NCBI GenBank assembly: GCA_038230515.1
Contig: JBBRND010000019.1
Coordinates: 1-64,000 of the forward strand
Direction of reading: 5' to 3'
DNA from: JAPLDB01 sp038230515
GTDB lineage: Bacteria; Bacteroidota; Bacteroidia; AKYH767-A; 2013-40CM-41-45
Length of the DNA: 64,000 nucleotides
Shown one piece after another: positions 35,365 to 45,303 of the stretch. The position numbers and the translations under genes are program-made. The notes beneath the pieces were generated by a model. It searched no databases. It saw only the letters and a program-made list of their open reading frames with translations, and had not been told where the DNA came from. How positions within the stretch are numbered: position 1 is the first letter of the stretch; each line of letters opens with the position of its first letter.

Positions 35365-36132
35365 ATGAATTTTAAATCCATCAAAGCAGCACTACTTTCT
35401 CTCGTAGTTTCGGCACTATTTTCGTCCTGCCTGCCCCAGCAGCGAATCACCTACTTCCAGCAGAAGGATGCCACCAGAGATGCTTACCCCGTTGACACAA
35501 CATACCATGCCATTATTCAAACAAATGACATCCTCACCATTTACGTTGCCAGTTTAAGTGCCGAAACAGCAAGCTATTTTAATTTTTCTGATAAGGTTGA
35601 CGATGTAAACTCCCTCGCCAATGGATACATTGTAGATTTTCAGGGAAACATTCAGATGCCTTTAGTAGGAAATGTGCATGTAGCCAACCTCACCACACGT
35701 GCAGCCCGAGATACGGTGATTAAGAGATTGGAAAAATACCTTGTAAACCCATCAGTAAAACTAAACATCCGCAATTTCCGGGTAACCGTGTTAGGAGAAG
35801 TATTACGACCGGGAGTTTATCCCGTTCAGAACGAAAAGCTAACCATCACCGAAGCCCTCGGCTTAGCCGGTGATCTCACTCAGTACGGCTACCGCGAAAA
35901 TGTAATGGTAGTTCGCGAGTCAAACGGAAGAAAAGAATTTGGATTGGTAGACCTCACCTCCCGCGAGCTGTTTATCTCGCCCTATTACAACCTTCATGCA
36001 AACGATGTAGTTTATGTAGAGCCCAATAAGCGCAAACGATTCCTTGTCGAAAACTGGTACCGGGTTGTTCCTGCAATAGCGGCAAGCGTTTCAGCCATGT
36101 ATATCGTGTTTCAGCTATCACGAGGAAAATAA
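35365..36132 (+). CDS. Wza-like polysaccharide export lipoprotein
   Basis: 255 residues from ATG 35365 (MNFKSIKAALLSLVVSALFS, lipidated Cys in SSCLPQQ). The frame could start three codons earlier. Poly_export domain: YHAIIQTNDILTIYVASLS, GYIVDFQGNIQMPLVGNVHV, then one SLBB domain (NFRVTVLGEVLRPGVYPV, LTITEALGLAGDLTQYG). A C-terminal hydrophobic helix (VVPAIAASVSAMYIVFQL) is present, as in Bacteroidota members. It forms the outer-membrane/periplasmic export channel for the polysaccharide. First gene of the locus, 24 bp before the kinase gene. Confidence 0.93.
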   Translation: MNFKSIKAALLSLVVSALFSSCLPQQRITYFQQKDATRDAYPVDTTYHAIIQTNDILTIYVASLSAETASYFNFSDKVDDVNSLANGYIVDFQGNIQMPLVGNVHVANLTTRAARDTVIKRLEKYLVNPSVKLNIRNFRVTVLGEVLRPGVYPVQNEKLTITEALGLAGDLTQYGYRENVMVVRESNGRKEFGLVDLTSRELFISPYYNLHANDVVYVEPNKRKRFLVENWYRVVPAIAASVSAMYIVFQLSRGK

Positions 36133-36156
36133 TTCAACCTAACAACTCCCGCTTCA

Positions 36157-38589
36157 ATGAGTACTCAGCAAACAAATGAAACTCCTAACATGAGAGAGCA
36201 GTCGGTTGAAGAACCCGACTTCAACCTGAAGAGATTCTTCTTCAATTTCATTATAAGATATTGGTACCTGTATGTTCTCTCCATCGGTATTGCACTTACG
36301 GGTGCCTATTATTACAACTGGTACACAACTCCTGTTTACAATGCCTCCGCTTTAGTCATCATCAAAGAGAATAAAGGAGCAACCGATGCCACAGACATCC
36401 TTAAACAGTTAGACGACTTCTCTACCGATCGAAATATTCAAAACCAGATTGAAGTACTCAAGTCGCGAACCCTCATTTCCAAAACACTTGATAACCTCGA
36501 CTTCGATGTTTCTTACTCCTTTAAAGGTCATTTGAAGCTAACCGAAAGATATAAGCAATGCCCCTTCGATGTTCGAAACGATTCATTGAAATTTTTCGCT
36601 TACAACTCTCCGTTAAAAATAAGAATCCTGGACGAAAATAAATTTCAGATTAGCTATTTCAATGTCCGCGAGGAAAAAGAAGTAACAGCCAACTATCGTT
36701 TTGGCGAGCGCTTCTCAAATCTGCTAGGAACCCTGCATGTTGATAAGCGTGATAACTTTCCGAACATCTCTTTTGACGATCCCACCTATGAAAAGCGGGA
36801 TTATGTTGTAAGGTTTAATTCTCACGAAGCACTCGTTGAGAAATATTCCAAGCTGCTTGATGTAGAAATGACCAATAAGCAGGCATCTATCCTCAAGCTA
36901 ACCCTTGAAGATAATGTTCCTGAAAAAGCAATTGACTTTCTGAACAAGCTGATGGAAGTATGGATGCAAAGCAGCATTGATGAAAAGAACGAAATTGCAA
37001 GAAACTCCCTCAACTTTATTGATGAACAACTTGCGATCATCTCAAAAGATTTGAATGAAGCCGAAGGAAATTATGAAAAATTTCGTACTGAGAAAGGAGT
37101 TACAGACATTCACTCCGAAGCAGATTCTTATTTAGCAAGCGCAAAAACATTTGACGATCAGGTAGCGCAAATAAACCTGAAACTTAGCTTTCTTAGTTCT
37201 ATGGAGCAATACGTGAAAGAAGGAAAAAACCTGCGCAACCTTTCTCCTGCAAGTTTAGGCATCGAAGACGAATTGCTATTGAAACTTATTTCTCAATTGA
37301 ACGACCTGTACATTAACCGCGATCGTCTGGCAGTAGGAGCCACTCCTGATAATCCTTCATACATTGGAAATAATGCAGCAATAGAAAGCGCTAAAAGCAA
37401 TTTGATAGAGACCATCAACAATATTAAAAACGGTTTAACCGCCTCACGCGCTTCTGCCTTTTCACAACTCGGTCGAGTAGAAGGAAAAATAAGAACTCTT
37501 CCCGGGGCTCAGCGTGAAGCAATAAATATTGAAAGGCAGGTAAGCTTAAACACGGGTCTTTTCACCTACCTTTCTCAGAAGCATGCTGAGACGGCAATAA
37601 TTCTTGCATCCACTACTTCAGATAGCAGAGTAGTAGATAAAGCGAATGCTTCTTTTAAACCAATCCGCCCTGTTAAGGGGCAGGTTTTTGCCATCGCTAT
37701 TATTTTCGGATTGTTAGTGCCAGCCCTCTTCGCCTATTTCCGCGATATTCTCGATGACCGTATCAAAGACCGCACGAGTTTAGAAACAAGTACACGTATT
37801 CCATTACTTGGAATAGTTGGTTTAAGCGGCTCATCAGCAGAACTTGTTGTAAAAGATAATCCCCGCTCTCAAATCACAGAGGCATTTCGTTCGGTTCGAA
37901 CCAATTTACAATACTTCAATACGGATCAGAATAAATGCAATACAGTTTTAATTACATCCTCCGTAAGTTCAGAAGGGAAAAGTTTTTGCGCAGTTAATCT
38001 TGCCGGCATTCTTGCTTTATCAGGAAAAAGAACGGCATTACTTGGCTTCGATTTACGCAAACCCAAACCCCCCGAACGGTTCGCTCTTAAAAGCGAAGTT
38101 GGGATAAGTAATTATTTAATTGGCGCCACACCTATTGAAGACATCATCCAAAAATCGAGTCTTCTTAATCTTGATTTCGTACTAAGCGGTCCCAAACCGC
38201 CCAACCCTTCAGAGTTATTAATGAGCGATAAAGTAGATGAAATTTTTGCTTATTTAAAAGAGCATTATGATTATTTGATTATTGACTCTCCCCCTGTAGG
38301 TCTAATTACGGATGCATTAGTACTTGATAAATATGCGAACTCACTGATCTATGTAGTACGTCAAAATGTTACTCGAAAACACCATCTGGATATTATAAAT
38401 AACCTCTACTACGATGGAAAATTAAAAAATGTAAGTATCCTTCTTAACGCTGTAAAAAGCGGATCCTTACCTTATGGTTATGGCTACGGTTATGGCTACG
38501 GTTACGGTTACGGCTACGGTTATTATGACGATGATGATTCCAAAGAGAAAAAGAAATCAAAAAGAAAAAAAGACAAGGAAGAAACTTGA
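36157..38589 (+). CDS. Wzc-like polysaccharide co-polymerase and tyrosine autokinase
   Basis: 810 residues. Wzz domain with TM1 near 33-50 (YWYLYVLSIGIALTGAYYY), long periplasmic helices, and TM2 near 507-525 (GQVFAIAIIFGLLVPALFAY). The BY-kinase domain has the P-loop SSVSSEGKSF (K608), Walker A' LLGFDLRKPK, and Walker B YLIIDSPPVG (near 708-714). The C-terminal tyrosine cluster is an extreme YG repeat ending YYDDDD and a Lys-rich tail. It regulates chain length and export of the polysaccharide through autophosphorylation. The gene follows wza-like and precedes the flippase. Confidence 0.93.
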   Translation: MSTQQTNETPNMREQSVEEPDFNLKRFFFNFIIRYWYLYVLSIGIALTGAYYYNWYTTPVYNASALVIIKENKGATDATDILKQLDDFSTDRNIQNQIEVLKSRTLISKTLDNLDFDVSYSFKGHLKLTERYKQCPFDVRNDSLKFFAYNSPLKIRILDENKFQISYFNVREEKEVTANYRFGERFSNLLGTLHVDKRDNFPNISFDDPTYEKRDYVVRFNSHEALVEKYSKLLDVEMTNKQASILKLTLEDNVPEKAIDFLNKLMEVWMQSSIDEKNEIARNSLNFIDEQLAIISKDLNEAEGNYEKFRTEKGVTDIHSEADSYLASAKTFDDQVAQINLKLSFLSSMEQYVKEGKNLRNLSPASLGIEDELLLKLISQLNDLYINRDRLAVGATPDNPSYIGNNAAIESAKSNLIETINNIKNGLTASRASAFSQLGRVEGKIRTLPGAQREAINIERQVSLNTGLFTYLSQKHAETAIILASTTSDSRVVDKANASFKPIRPVKGQVFAIAIIFGLLVPALFAYFRDILDDRIKDRTSLETSTRIPLLGIVGLSGSSAELVVKDNPRSQITEAFRSVRTNLQYFNTDQNKCNTVLITSSVSSEGKSFCAVNLAGILALSGKRTALLGFDLRKPKPPERFALKSEVGISNYLIGATPIEDIIQKSSLLNLDFVLSGPKPPNPSELLMSDKVDEIFAYLKEHYDYLIIDSPPVGLITDALVLDKYANSLIYVVRQNVTRKHHLDIINNLYYDGKLKNVSILLNAVKSGSLPYGYGYGYGYGYGYGYGYYDDDDSKEKKKSKRKKDKEET
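38475..38526 (+). repeat. Short tandem repeat encoding the YG tail of the tyrosine kinase
   Basis: Units of TATGGCTACGGT and TACGGTTACGG type, 12/6 bp, encode eight consecutive Tyr-Gly pairs at the autophosphorylation tail. The array can gain or lose units without frameshift in 6-bp steps. Confidence 0.85.
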
Positions 38590-38670
38590 TCTTTTAGGTT
38601 CAAGATCATCGTTAAGCGTGATCAGAAATTTTTTCCTGTTGCCGGTTAACGATTATCTGTTTGTAGATTA

Positions 38671-39999
38671 ATGAAATTCCTAAAAAAGAGATTGGATGGG
38701 CAAAGCAAGCAACTGATCAAAAACAGTTCTTGGGTTTTTCTATCTAATATGATTGGGGCAGGATTCGGCTTTCTACGATCCATCGCTATTGCTCGCGGCT
38801 TAGGTGCTGAAATCTTTGGATCCTATGCCATGGTGCTTGCCTTCGTGGGATTAGTTCAGGAATTCATAAACCTTAATCTTGGAACCGCAATCATAAAATT
38901 TGGTGCTGGCTTTGTGGCACAAAATCGCCTCGATAAATTAACGGTAATGATCAGGCGATCTATCAACCTTAGTTTCATCATGTGTGGGTTGTCAGTACTC
39001 ATTGTAGCGTTGCTTACTACATTTTCGTATAATACATTTATTAGGAAACCAGACCTCCAATGGTTTGTTATTGCATTTGCATTAGCAGCGAGTGTTCAGT
39101 ATTTCAACCTCATTACAGCTTCAGTACTCCGGCTTTTTTTTAAGTTCAAACTGAATTCAATTATCCAGATTATCCTGGATGTTATTGAAACAGGAGTCGT
39201 GGTGGTAGCTGTTCTTTTGTATCCGCAAAATATTAGTATGTTTTTTGTTGCGGCAATTGTTACGCGCTTTTTAAATGGATTTATCTGTAATCTGATTGGT
39301 TTTTGGGAAATTCGAAAGGAACTGTGGATTCATCGTCATGCTTCAAAAGAATTAATAGTGGAAGAAGAAGGGCAGATCAGAAAATTCATCATCAATAACT
39401 CAATTGGAGGTACACTCAAAGCGTTTATTCAACAAGGCGATGTGTTACTACTAGGAACACTATCAAGCGCAGTATTGGTCGGATATTATTCTGTAGCTAA
39501 AAAATTAGCTTACTCAATACTTACTCTTACAGATCCATTTGTGAACTCCATTTATCCGCAACTGTCTAAACTTGTTGCCGAAAGGCGAATTGCAGAATTA
39601 AAAAAGATGCTTTTCAAGATTTCTAAGTTAGCTGCAGGCCCCTCGGTTGTATTTTTGGTTATTTGTTTATTGATGAAGTCGTGGATCATAAAGACAGTCT
39701 TTGGAGTCGAGTATGAACCTGCAGCTTTTCCATTTTTCTTTCTTGTTATTAATGCAGTAATTGGATCTCTTGCTTTCTGGACACTTCCGCTTGTTCTTAG
39801 TCTGGGCTTGGTTCAACTGCGCTTAAAGACATACATCTCAATGATCGTAGTTGGATTTTTGACAGCATGGATTCTCATTCCTCAAATGCAGGCATCCGGA
39901 ATGGCTGTTGCAGTAGTGTTCATGACTATTATTAGTGAAATTATATTTATCAGCTCCTCATTTTCATATATGAGAAAATTTGCGCCAGTTTCTGTTTAG
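38671..39999 (+). CDS. Oligosaccharide flippase (Wzx/MOP family)
   Basis: 442 residues, about twelve hydrophobic helices. Opening NSSWVFLSNMIGAGFGFLRS and IARGLGAEIFGSYAMVLAFV is typical of polysaccharide flippases of the MATE/MOP superfamily; later NSIGGTLKAFIQQGDVLLLG and YYSVAKKLAYSILTLTDPFV support it. It moves lipid-linked repeat units across the inner membrane. It starts 81 bp after the kinase gene on the same strand. Confidence 0.9.
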   Translation: MKFLKKRLDGQSKQLIKNSSWVFLSNMIGAGFGFLRSIAIARGLGAEIFGSYAMVLAFVGLVQEFINLNLGTAIIKFGAGFVAQNRLDKLTVMIRRSINLSFIMCGLSVLIVALLTTFSYNTFIRKPDLQWFVIAFALAASVQYFNLITASVLRLFFKFKLNSIIQIILDVIETGVVVVAVLLYPQNISMFFVAAIVTRFLNGFICNLIGFWEIRKELWIHRHASKELIVEEEGQIRKFIINNSIGGTLKAFIQQGDVLLLGTLSSAVLVGYYSVAKKLAYSILTLTDPFVNSIYPQLSKLVAERRIAELKKMLFKISKLAAGPSVVFLVICLLMKSWIIKTVFGVEYEPAAFPFFFLVINAVIGSLAFWTLPLVLSLGLVQLRLKTYISMIVVGFLTAWILIPQMQASGMAVAVVFMTIISEIIFISSSFSYMRKFAPVSV

Positions 40000-40200
40000 A
40001 TTTTTTTAAGTTATTGCGTTTCTTATCAAGGATTCAAATTTTATTATTATTCGCTTGTAATCTTTCAATTTGCTATAAAAAAACCGTTCATCGTTATTCC
40101 TTATTCAGCGAAGCAATGACTTTTAAAAATTATTCAATACTATCGATGGAAAACCTAACTTGAAGGTGAAAAGAACGAGGCGATTGAAGTTAGTTCGCAA
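40000..40200. other. Gap between convergent flippase and FkbM genes
   Basis: AT-rich, no gene or clear terminator seen. Confidence 0.3.
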
Positions 40201-40950
40201 TCATTTATGCGCAACATAATCATGAGAATTTTTAATGTGATAACAGTTTTCAAATTCAATCTCACTTAGCTCATGATTTCCATGAAGAAATGTTTCCAGG
40301 GTATAAAGTTTGTAATTTAATTTCTTAACTAAGAAATCATAAACCTGGGTAGAGTTAGTGCCGTAAGACTCGCTTAGTCCCTTCGCGTGCTCGAATATAA
40401 TTATCGGATTATTTTTTTTTAGCGTTTCATAAGCTCCTTCAAAAACAGAATACTCGTTACCTTCCACATCTATCTTGATAATGTCAGGGCTATAACCTAA
40501 CGACAAAACACTGTCCAATTTCCTTACTTCTACATCAATTTCAAGTACTTCTTTTTTTTTGCTCTTTGGATATTCAGTTAATTTTAAACCGCTGTACCCC
40601 GGAAAATTTTGAATGAAATTAAACTTAGCAGTTCCATCATAATTAGAAATTGCCAAATTTTTTAAAAAAATATTTTTGGACCCTTTATACTGTTCATGTA
40701 AAGGGTTAAAGGAAGATGGAATCGGTTCAAAGGCATAATGGATTCCATTTGGCGCTAACCTATTCATGTGCTTAAAAATGCTGCCTTTGCTTGCACCTAT
40801 ATCAATACAGTTAGAGTTTTTTCTTATATGCTTCAAAAAAATCAAAATCAATGATTGATTTGCAATAACTGAATTGTTTTTAGAAAAAGATTTCAAAAGA
40901 TACCTTACAGGATATTCAAGAAAGGAAGACTGGATAATTGACCTCAGCAT
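40201..40950 (-). CDS. FkbM-family methyltransferase
   Basis: 249 residues. SAM-binding motif SNCIDIGASKGSIFKHM, then YAFEPIPSSFNPLHEQY, IDVEVRKLDSVL, and the FkbM signature PDIIKIDVEGNEYSVFEGA followed by NPIIIFEHAKG. These enzymes usually O-methylate sugars or secondary metabolites. It is the only minus-strand gene in the polysaccharide locus and so has its own promoter. It may have been inserted separately. A shorter internal start is possible. Confidence 0.9.
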   Translation of the reverse strand: MLRSIIQSSFLEYPVRYLLKSFSKNNSVIANQSLILIFLKHIRKNSNCIDIGASKGSIFKHMNRLAPNGIHYAFEPIPSSFNPLHEQYKGSKNIFLKNLAISNYDGTAKFNFIQNFPGYSGLKLTEYPKSKKKEVLEIDVEVRKLDSVLSLGYSPDIIKIDVEGNEYSVFEGAYETLKKNNPIIIFEHAKGLSESYGTNSTQVYDFLVKKLNYKLYTLETFLHGNHELSEIEFENCYHIKNSHDYVAHK

Positions 40951-41109
40951 ATTTTGTAGTTAGTTTACCCTGATAATGAATAATGGGCGAGTGGACTATC
41001 TAACGTATTTAACTGAAAAAAGATTCTTTGTATTGATTTCAGTAACTTTTACGGAAAAAAAAAGTTAGAGAATACCCCAAAAGATCTAATAGGGAGTTGA
41101 AAATTTTAT

Positions 41110-41141
41110 TGGTCGGGAAATTGCTTACCTCTTACTTTTGA
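41110..41141 (+). promoter_or_regulatory. Promoter of the second half of the polysaccharide locus
   Basis: TTGG (41110-41113; TTTG with one mismatch), 20-base spacer, TACTTTTG (41134-41141). The ATG at 41158 follows 16 bases later. It would drive the plus-strand run from the aminotransferase onward. Confidence 0.6.
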
Positions 41142-41157
41142 TGATCACAAAGACAAA

Positions 41158-42249
41158 ATGATTCCCATTTACCAACCTTATCTTCCTAAAGAAGCATTGC
41201 GCTATGCGCACGATGCACTTGATAGCACTTGGATTTCATCGCAAGGCCCTTACATTGCAAAAGCAACGGAACAAATGCGTGAGAAAGTGCAATGCAAACA
41301 CGTTATTCTTATCAATAATGGAACCTGCGCCACTCATATGCTTGCATTGGCGTTGCAGTTTAAATATCCGCGCATTAATAAAATTATTGTACCGGCAAAT
41401 GTATACGTTGCAGCATGGAACAGTTTCCTCTTCACAGGTCATTTTGATTTCGAAGTATTGGATGCTGACTTAAATACATGGAATATTGATCACTCCAAAA
41501 TCTCGGATTATGATTTTAAAACAGCATTGCTTGTTGTTCATAACTTAGGCAACATAATCAATGTACCGGATTTGAAAAAGAAACATCCGGATCTAGTAAT
41601 GGTTGAAGATGCTTGCGAAGGGCTTTTTGGAAAATACAATAATAATTTTGCAGGTACTCAATCTTTACTCTCCTCTATTTCTTTTTTTGGAAATAAATCC
41701 ATTACTACTGGAGAGGGAGGGGCTGTATTTACAAACGATACAGATCTTTTTGAATATCTCAACTCAATAAAATCGCAAGGACAATCAACAACAAGATATC
41801 TTCACGACAAACTTGGCTACAATTATCGTATGACTAACATTCAGGCAGCGTTACTTTGCGGGCAATTAGAAATGGCTACTCGTATCAGGGAAATGAAGCA
41901 TGAATTGTTTGAACTCTATCGAAAGGAATTTTCAGTTGTTGACGAAATCAGTTTCCAAAAAATAGAACAAGGAACAGAACATGCGGAATGGATGTTTGCA
42001 ATTCGACTCAATAATTTTGATCTTACTCAAAAAGAAAAAATTGAAAAATATTTACATGACAACGGAATAGAATCGCGGCCAATGTTCTACCCGATTTACC
42101 GCCATTCTCATCTTTCGAGTTTTAATACACCAGCACCAAATGCAGTAACGTTGAACGAGCAATGTGTAATGTTGCCGAGTTATCCTGAATTAAAAAAAGA
42201 GGAGGTTATGTATATTTGTAATAAGATAAAGAGTTTTTTAAGGAGCTAA
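41158..42249 (+). CDS. DegT/DnrJ/EryC1/StrS-family sugar aminotransferase
   Basis: 363 residues. IPIYQPYLPKEALRYAHDAL, NNGTCATHMLALAL, IVPANVYVAAWNSFLFTG, D151 in MVEDACEGLFG, and the PLP-binding lysine K180 in SFFGNKSITTGEGGAV, then NYRMTNIQAALLCGQLE. It transfers an amino group to a keto-sugar nucleotide such as a 4-keto or 3-keto hexose. The active-site lysine is present. It sits before a glycosyltransferase gene by 5 bp, so an aminosugar is probably part of the exported glycan. Confidence 0.93.
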   Translation: MIPIYQPYLPKEALRYAHDALDSTWISSQGPYIAKATEQMREKVQCKHVILINNGTCATHMLALALQFKYPRINKIIVPANVYVAAWNSFLFTGHFDFEVLDADLNTWNIDHSKISDYDFKTALLVVHNLGNIINVPDLKKKHPDLVMVEDACEGLFGKYNNNFAGTQSLLSSISFFGNKSITTGEGGAVFTNDTDLFEYLNSIKSQGQSTTRYLHDKLGYNYRMTNIQAALLCGQLEMATRIREMKHELFELYRKEFSVVDEISFQKIEQGTEHAEWMFAIRLNNFDLTQKEKIEKYLHDNGIESRPMFYPIYRHSHLSSFNTPAPNAVTLNEQCVMLPSYPELKKEEVMYICNKIKSFLRS

Positions 42250-42254
42250 TTGAT

Positions 42255-43442
42255 ATGATTGATCCAAAGTTGAAGATTTATTTTTTTTCTCCTTTTTGTA
42301 TAAAACGAAACACAACCAATCGCATTTTTGATATGCGCATGTGCGATGCAATTGTAGGACATGGCGTGCCAGTTACCGTTGTATATTCTTATCTGTACAT
42401 GAAAGAAAATCAACCAGAGAAAGAATTGTTTCGTGCCTACGGCCTTGATCACACATTTAATTTACGGATGCAATATACCCCCTTGCATGAAAAGACTCCT
42501 TCATCGCTTCGTTTTATTGTTCAGCTTATCTCATTTTTTATTTCTACACTTCGCATCATGCTTGAAAACGTGGGAAGATTAAATCATACAGTAATTATTA
42601 CCCGCGAAGTAGCCGTTGCATTCCCGCCATTGTTTATAAAAAAAATATTGGGTCCATTGGCACCTTTTAAAGTGATTCCTCATCTTGATGAAGTAAAGAA
42701 TTATAAAATGAAGCGGTGGGCTTACAGGCATGTGAATGGAATTCTTCCTGTGGTTTCTTCTGTGAAGCAAATATTGATGAAAGAGGAGGGAATTTCGGAA
42801 GAAAAATTTTGTGTTATGTATGCACCAGTCATCAATTTCTCAAAAACGGATTGTAGCAAGGAAGAAGCACGAAAAAAAATTAAATACGATTCCTCTGTCC
42901 CGCTTATAGTTTATACAGGCAAGATTGGAAGAGGAAATGTAGAGCTAGAGTATATTCTTGAAACAGCCAAATTGCTTCCACAATACAATTTTATGTTTAC
43001 GGGTGGAAGGGATGCAAGCGTAAAATATTTTCGTGAGTGGTGTGAAAAAAATCAACTAGGCAATACAACATTCACGGGATTCTTTGATAATGTTTCACAG
43101 GTAAGATATTATCAACTTGCGGCCGATGTGTTGGTGAGTTATTACAACACAAAAGATCATATGGTGGATTTTAATTACCCTCAGAAGTTGCAAGAATATA
43201 TTTCGACAAAGAATCCTTGTGTAACCCCCGACTTTGCTGCCACTCGGGACGTGATAACAAGTGAAAATGTTTTTTTTGTTGAGCCAGATAATCCAATTGC
43301 TTTAGCGGAGGGGATTAAGGATGCTGTACAGAACAAGGAGTTAGCCAAGAAAAAAGCAGCTGCTGCATTCGAAGCTTCCAAAAAAGTTACATTTGAATCA
43401 AGAACCACCGAGTTTCTTGAATTTTTTTCTCGACTGAAATGA
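42255..43442 (+). CDS. Glycosyltransferase, GT-B fold
   Basis: 395 residues. Donor-binding half: PLIVYTGKIGRGNVELEYIL, YNFMFTGGRD, TFTGFFDNVSQVRYYQLAAD, DFNYPQKLQEYISTKNPCVTPD. This is the GT4-type C-terminal Rossmann domain. The N-terminal half (KIYFFSPFCIKRNTTNRIFD) lacks close motifs. The usual EX7E is relaxed here (the region around YPQKLQEYIS), so the exact family is less certain. It should add a sugar to the lipid-linked unit on the cytoplasmic face. Confidence 0.8.
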   Translation: MIDPKLKIYFFSPFCIKRNTTNRIFDMRMCDAIVGHGVPVTVVYSYLYMKENQPEKELFRAYGLDHTFNLRMQYTPLHEKTPSSLRFIVQLISFFISTLRIMLENVGRLNHTVIITREVAVAFPPLFIKKILGPLAPFKVIPHLDEVKNYKMKRWAYRHVNGILPVVSSVKQILMKEEGISEEKFCVMYAPVINFSKTDCSKEEARKKIKYDSSVPLIVYTGKIGRGNVELEYILETAKLLPQYNFMFTGGRDASVKYFREWCEKNQLGNTTFTGFFDNVSQVRYYQLAADVLVSYYNTKDHMVDFNYPQKLQEYISTKNPCVTPDFAATRDVITSENVFFVEPDNPIALAEGIKDAVQNKELAKKKAAAAFEASKKVTFESRTTEFLEFFSRLK

Positions 43443-43472
43443 CTTTGCAAGTAAATTTGTTTTTAGAAATTT

Positions 43473-44492
43473 ATGAGCGCTGAAGAGTTCAGAATTTATT
43501 TGTCAAAATATTTCCGAGACGGGTGTTTGAAAAAATCTGATAAACTTGTTTCTCTGATTTTCCCCTATCTCCCATTCAGATTGAATGCAAAAAAAATGGC
43601 AAAAAATTTTAAAAAGCTTTCATTTAATTCTGAAGTATTTAGCGAAATTGAAATTAAAATTGAAGGATATGCGGGAGACAATGTTTTTGCAAAAAAAATT
43701 TCCCGGTTCCTCCATGGTGAAATTGGTGATAAGTTAATAGGTGCGTATGTTCATGGAAGTATAGGTACAGGTGAAGAAATTTCTTACAGCGATTTTGATG
43801 GACTGGTCATTATCCGGAACAAGGTGATTAAAAGTCCGCGAGAATTAGGGGAGGTCGCAATTGCCCTGAAGCAGTCAGAAGAAATCATTTATGAAATGGA
43901 TAAATTGCAACATCATGGATGGTTTGTAATTGCCGAAAATGAATTGCTCGATTTTCCGGAATATTATTTTCCGCATGATTTGTTTAGTTACAGCAAATGC
44001 TTGTTCGGTGAGAAAGATATCGCTATTAAACTGCGCACTTCCGGTTATCAGCATCAATTTCAAAACTCGTTCCGGAACCTCTCTCTAAGTATTTTGAAAA
44101 AATTAGAAAGCAGAAGGTTTTTAGATAATTATTATTTTTTTAAAAATCTTTTGAGCGAATTTATGCTGCTGCCTTCAATGTATATCCAGGCAAAGACCGG
44201 GAAGGGAATTTTTAAGAAGAATAGTTTTAAGAAGGTAAGTGATGAAATTGGAGATCAATATTTGGTGATGAATGAAGTTTCATTAATGAGGCAGAACTGG
44301 AATTATATTGCCCCTACTCATTACAAGATTCTTAACAAGATCAAACGCATTGTGTCAGCAAAATTATTTTCGGGAAAACTACCCGATGAATTGAAAATTA
44401 AATTTGATAGCAACATGATAAATCGAATGATATCTTTCGTAAAAGAATTAACATTTCGATTGGAGGAGCAGAATAAGATTGGGGTAAAATAA
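43473..44492 (+). CDS. Nucleotidyltransferase-domain protein
   Basis: 339 residues. The catalytic core of the NTP_transf_2 (Pol-beta-like) family is visible: GAYVHGSIGTGEEISYSDFDG, with GS at 95-96 and the metal-binding D107 and D109. The N-terminal ~60 and the C-terminal ~200 residues are helical without known motifs. Such enzymes transfer an NMP to an acceptor. Finding one inside a polysaccharide locus suggests nucleotidylation or NDP-activation of an unusual residue, but no substrate can be named. Gene order continues with a methyltransferase after 62 bp. Confidence 0.75.
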   Translation: MSAEEFRIYLSKYFRDGCLKKSDKLVSLIFPYLPFRLNAKKMAKNFKKLSFNSEVFSEIEIKIEGYAGDNVFAKKISRFLHGEIGDKLIGAYVHGSIGTGEEISYSDFDGLVIIRNKVIKSPRELGEVAIALKQSEEIIYEMDKLQHHGWFVIAENELLDFPEYYFPHDLFSYSKCLFGEKDIAIKLRTSGYQHQFQNSFRNLSLSILKKLESRRFLDNYYFFKNLLSEFMLLPSMYIQAKTGKGIFKKNSFKKVSDEIGDQYLVMNEVSLMRQNWNYIAPTHYKILNKIKRIVSAKLFSGKLPDELKIKFDSNMINRMISFVKELTFRLEEQNKIGVK

Positions 44493-44554
44493 CGGACTCC
44501 CTTCTTAAACTTTTTCCAAAAAACGGAGTACAATGAGCATTAACAATCAATGAA

Positions 44555-45292
44555 ATGGCGAAAAATCTTAATGAATATTACGAAAAGACATACACGGAAG
44601 TTGCTTCTTCATATGATCATTCCAGATATGCAGGGCCGAAGAGAGAATTTTCTAAAAGTTCAAGGAATGATATTTTTATTTCTGTACTAAGTGAATTCGG
44701 GATACAAAAAAATTCGCCAATTACTGATGTGGCGTCAGGTACCGGAAGGGTAGTCCACTGCCTTCTTCAAAATGGGTTCACTAAAATTACTGCTACAGAT
44801 CTTACACAAGCCATGCTCGATGTGAGTAAAAAAAATCTCCCCGAGGGAACGAGCCAATTCATCAACTATCATTGTGCGGATATGAAGAAGTTACCATTAC
44901 CGGATAATTCTGCCGATGTTATAACAGTCGGAAAATTTTTTTACCTCATACCAAAAGATGAATACGATGATTATATGACAGATGTAAAAAGAGTATTGAA
45001 AAATGATGGATTGCTCATTTGCGAAATTTCAAATGCGCTGCACCTTTTTAATCCATTTAGTTTTTTGAAAACATTTTTCATGAAGAATTTGTTTGGAAAA
45101 AAAATAATGAGCTATGCTTATTTTTGGGAATTAAAAAAGATTTTTTCAAAATTTCAACTCTTGAATGTAATTGGTATTGACTTCCCTTTTTTCTTGGTAA
45201 AAAACTACTCGTCATTAAAAAAAATAAATAAAATCCCACTTCTGGGCATATTAGGCGGAAGTTTTATTGTCGTTTATCGCTTGAAAAAATAA
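44555..45292 (+). CDS. Class I SAM-dependent methyltransferase
   Basis: 245 residues. SAM-binding motif I is PITDVASGTGRVVHCLL, with ITATDLTQAMLDVSKK, CADMKKLPLPDNSADVIT and KRVLKNDGLLICEISN following in the usual order. The C-terminal part contains a hydrophobic stretch (PFSFLKTFFMKNLF). Probably modifies the glycan or a precursor. It is followed after 11 bp by the APH-like kinase gene, so the two may be translated from one transcript. Confidence 0.88.
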   Translation: MAKNLNEYYEKTYTEVASSYDHSRYAGPKREFSKSSRNDIFISVLSEFGIQKNSPITDVASGTGRVVHCLLQNGFTKITATDLTQAMLDVSKKNLPEGTSQFINYHCADMKKLPLPDNSADVITVGKFFYLIPKDEYDDYMTDVKRVLKNDGLLICEISNALHLFNPFSFLKTFFMKNLFGKKIMSYAYFWELKKIFSKFQLLNVIGIDFPFFLVKNYSSLKKINKIPLLGILGGSFIVVYRLKK

Positions 45293-45303
45293 GGTAGGTG
45301 TAG

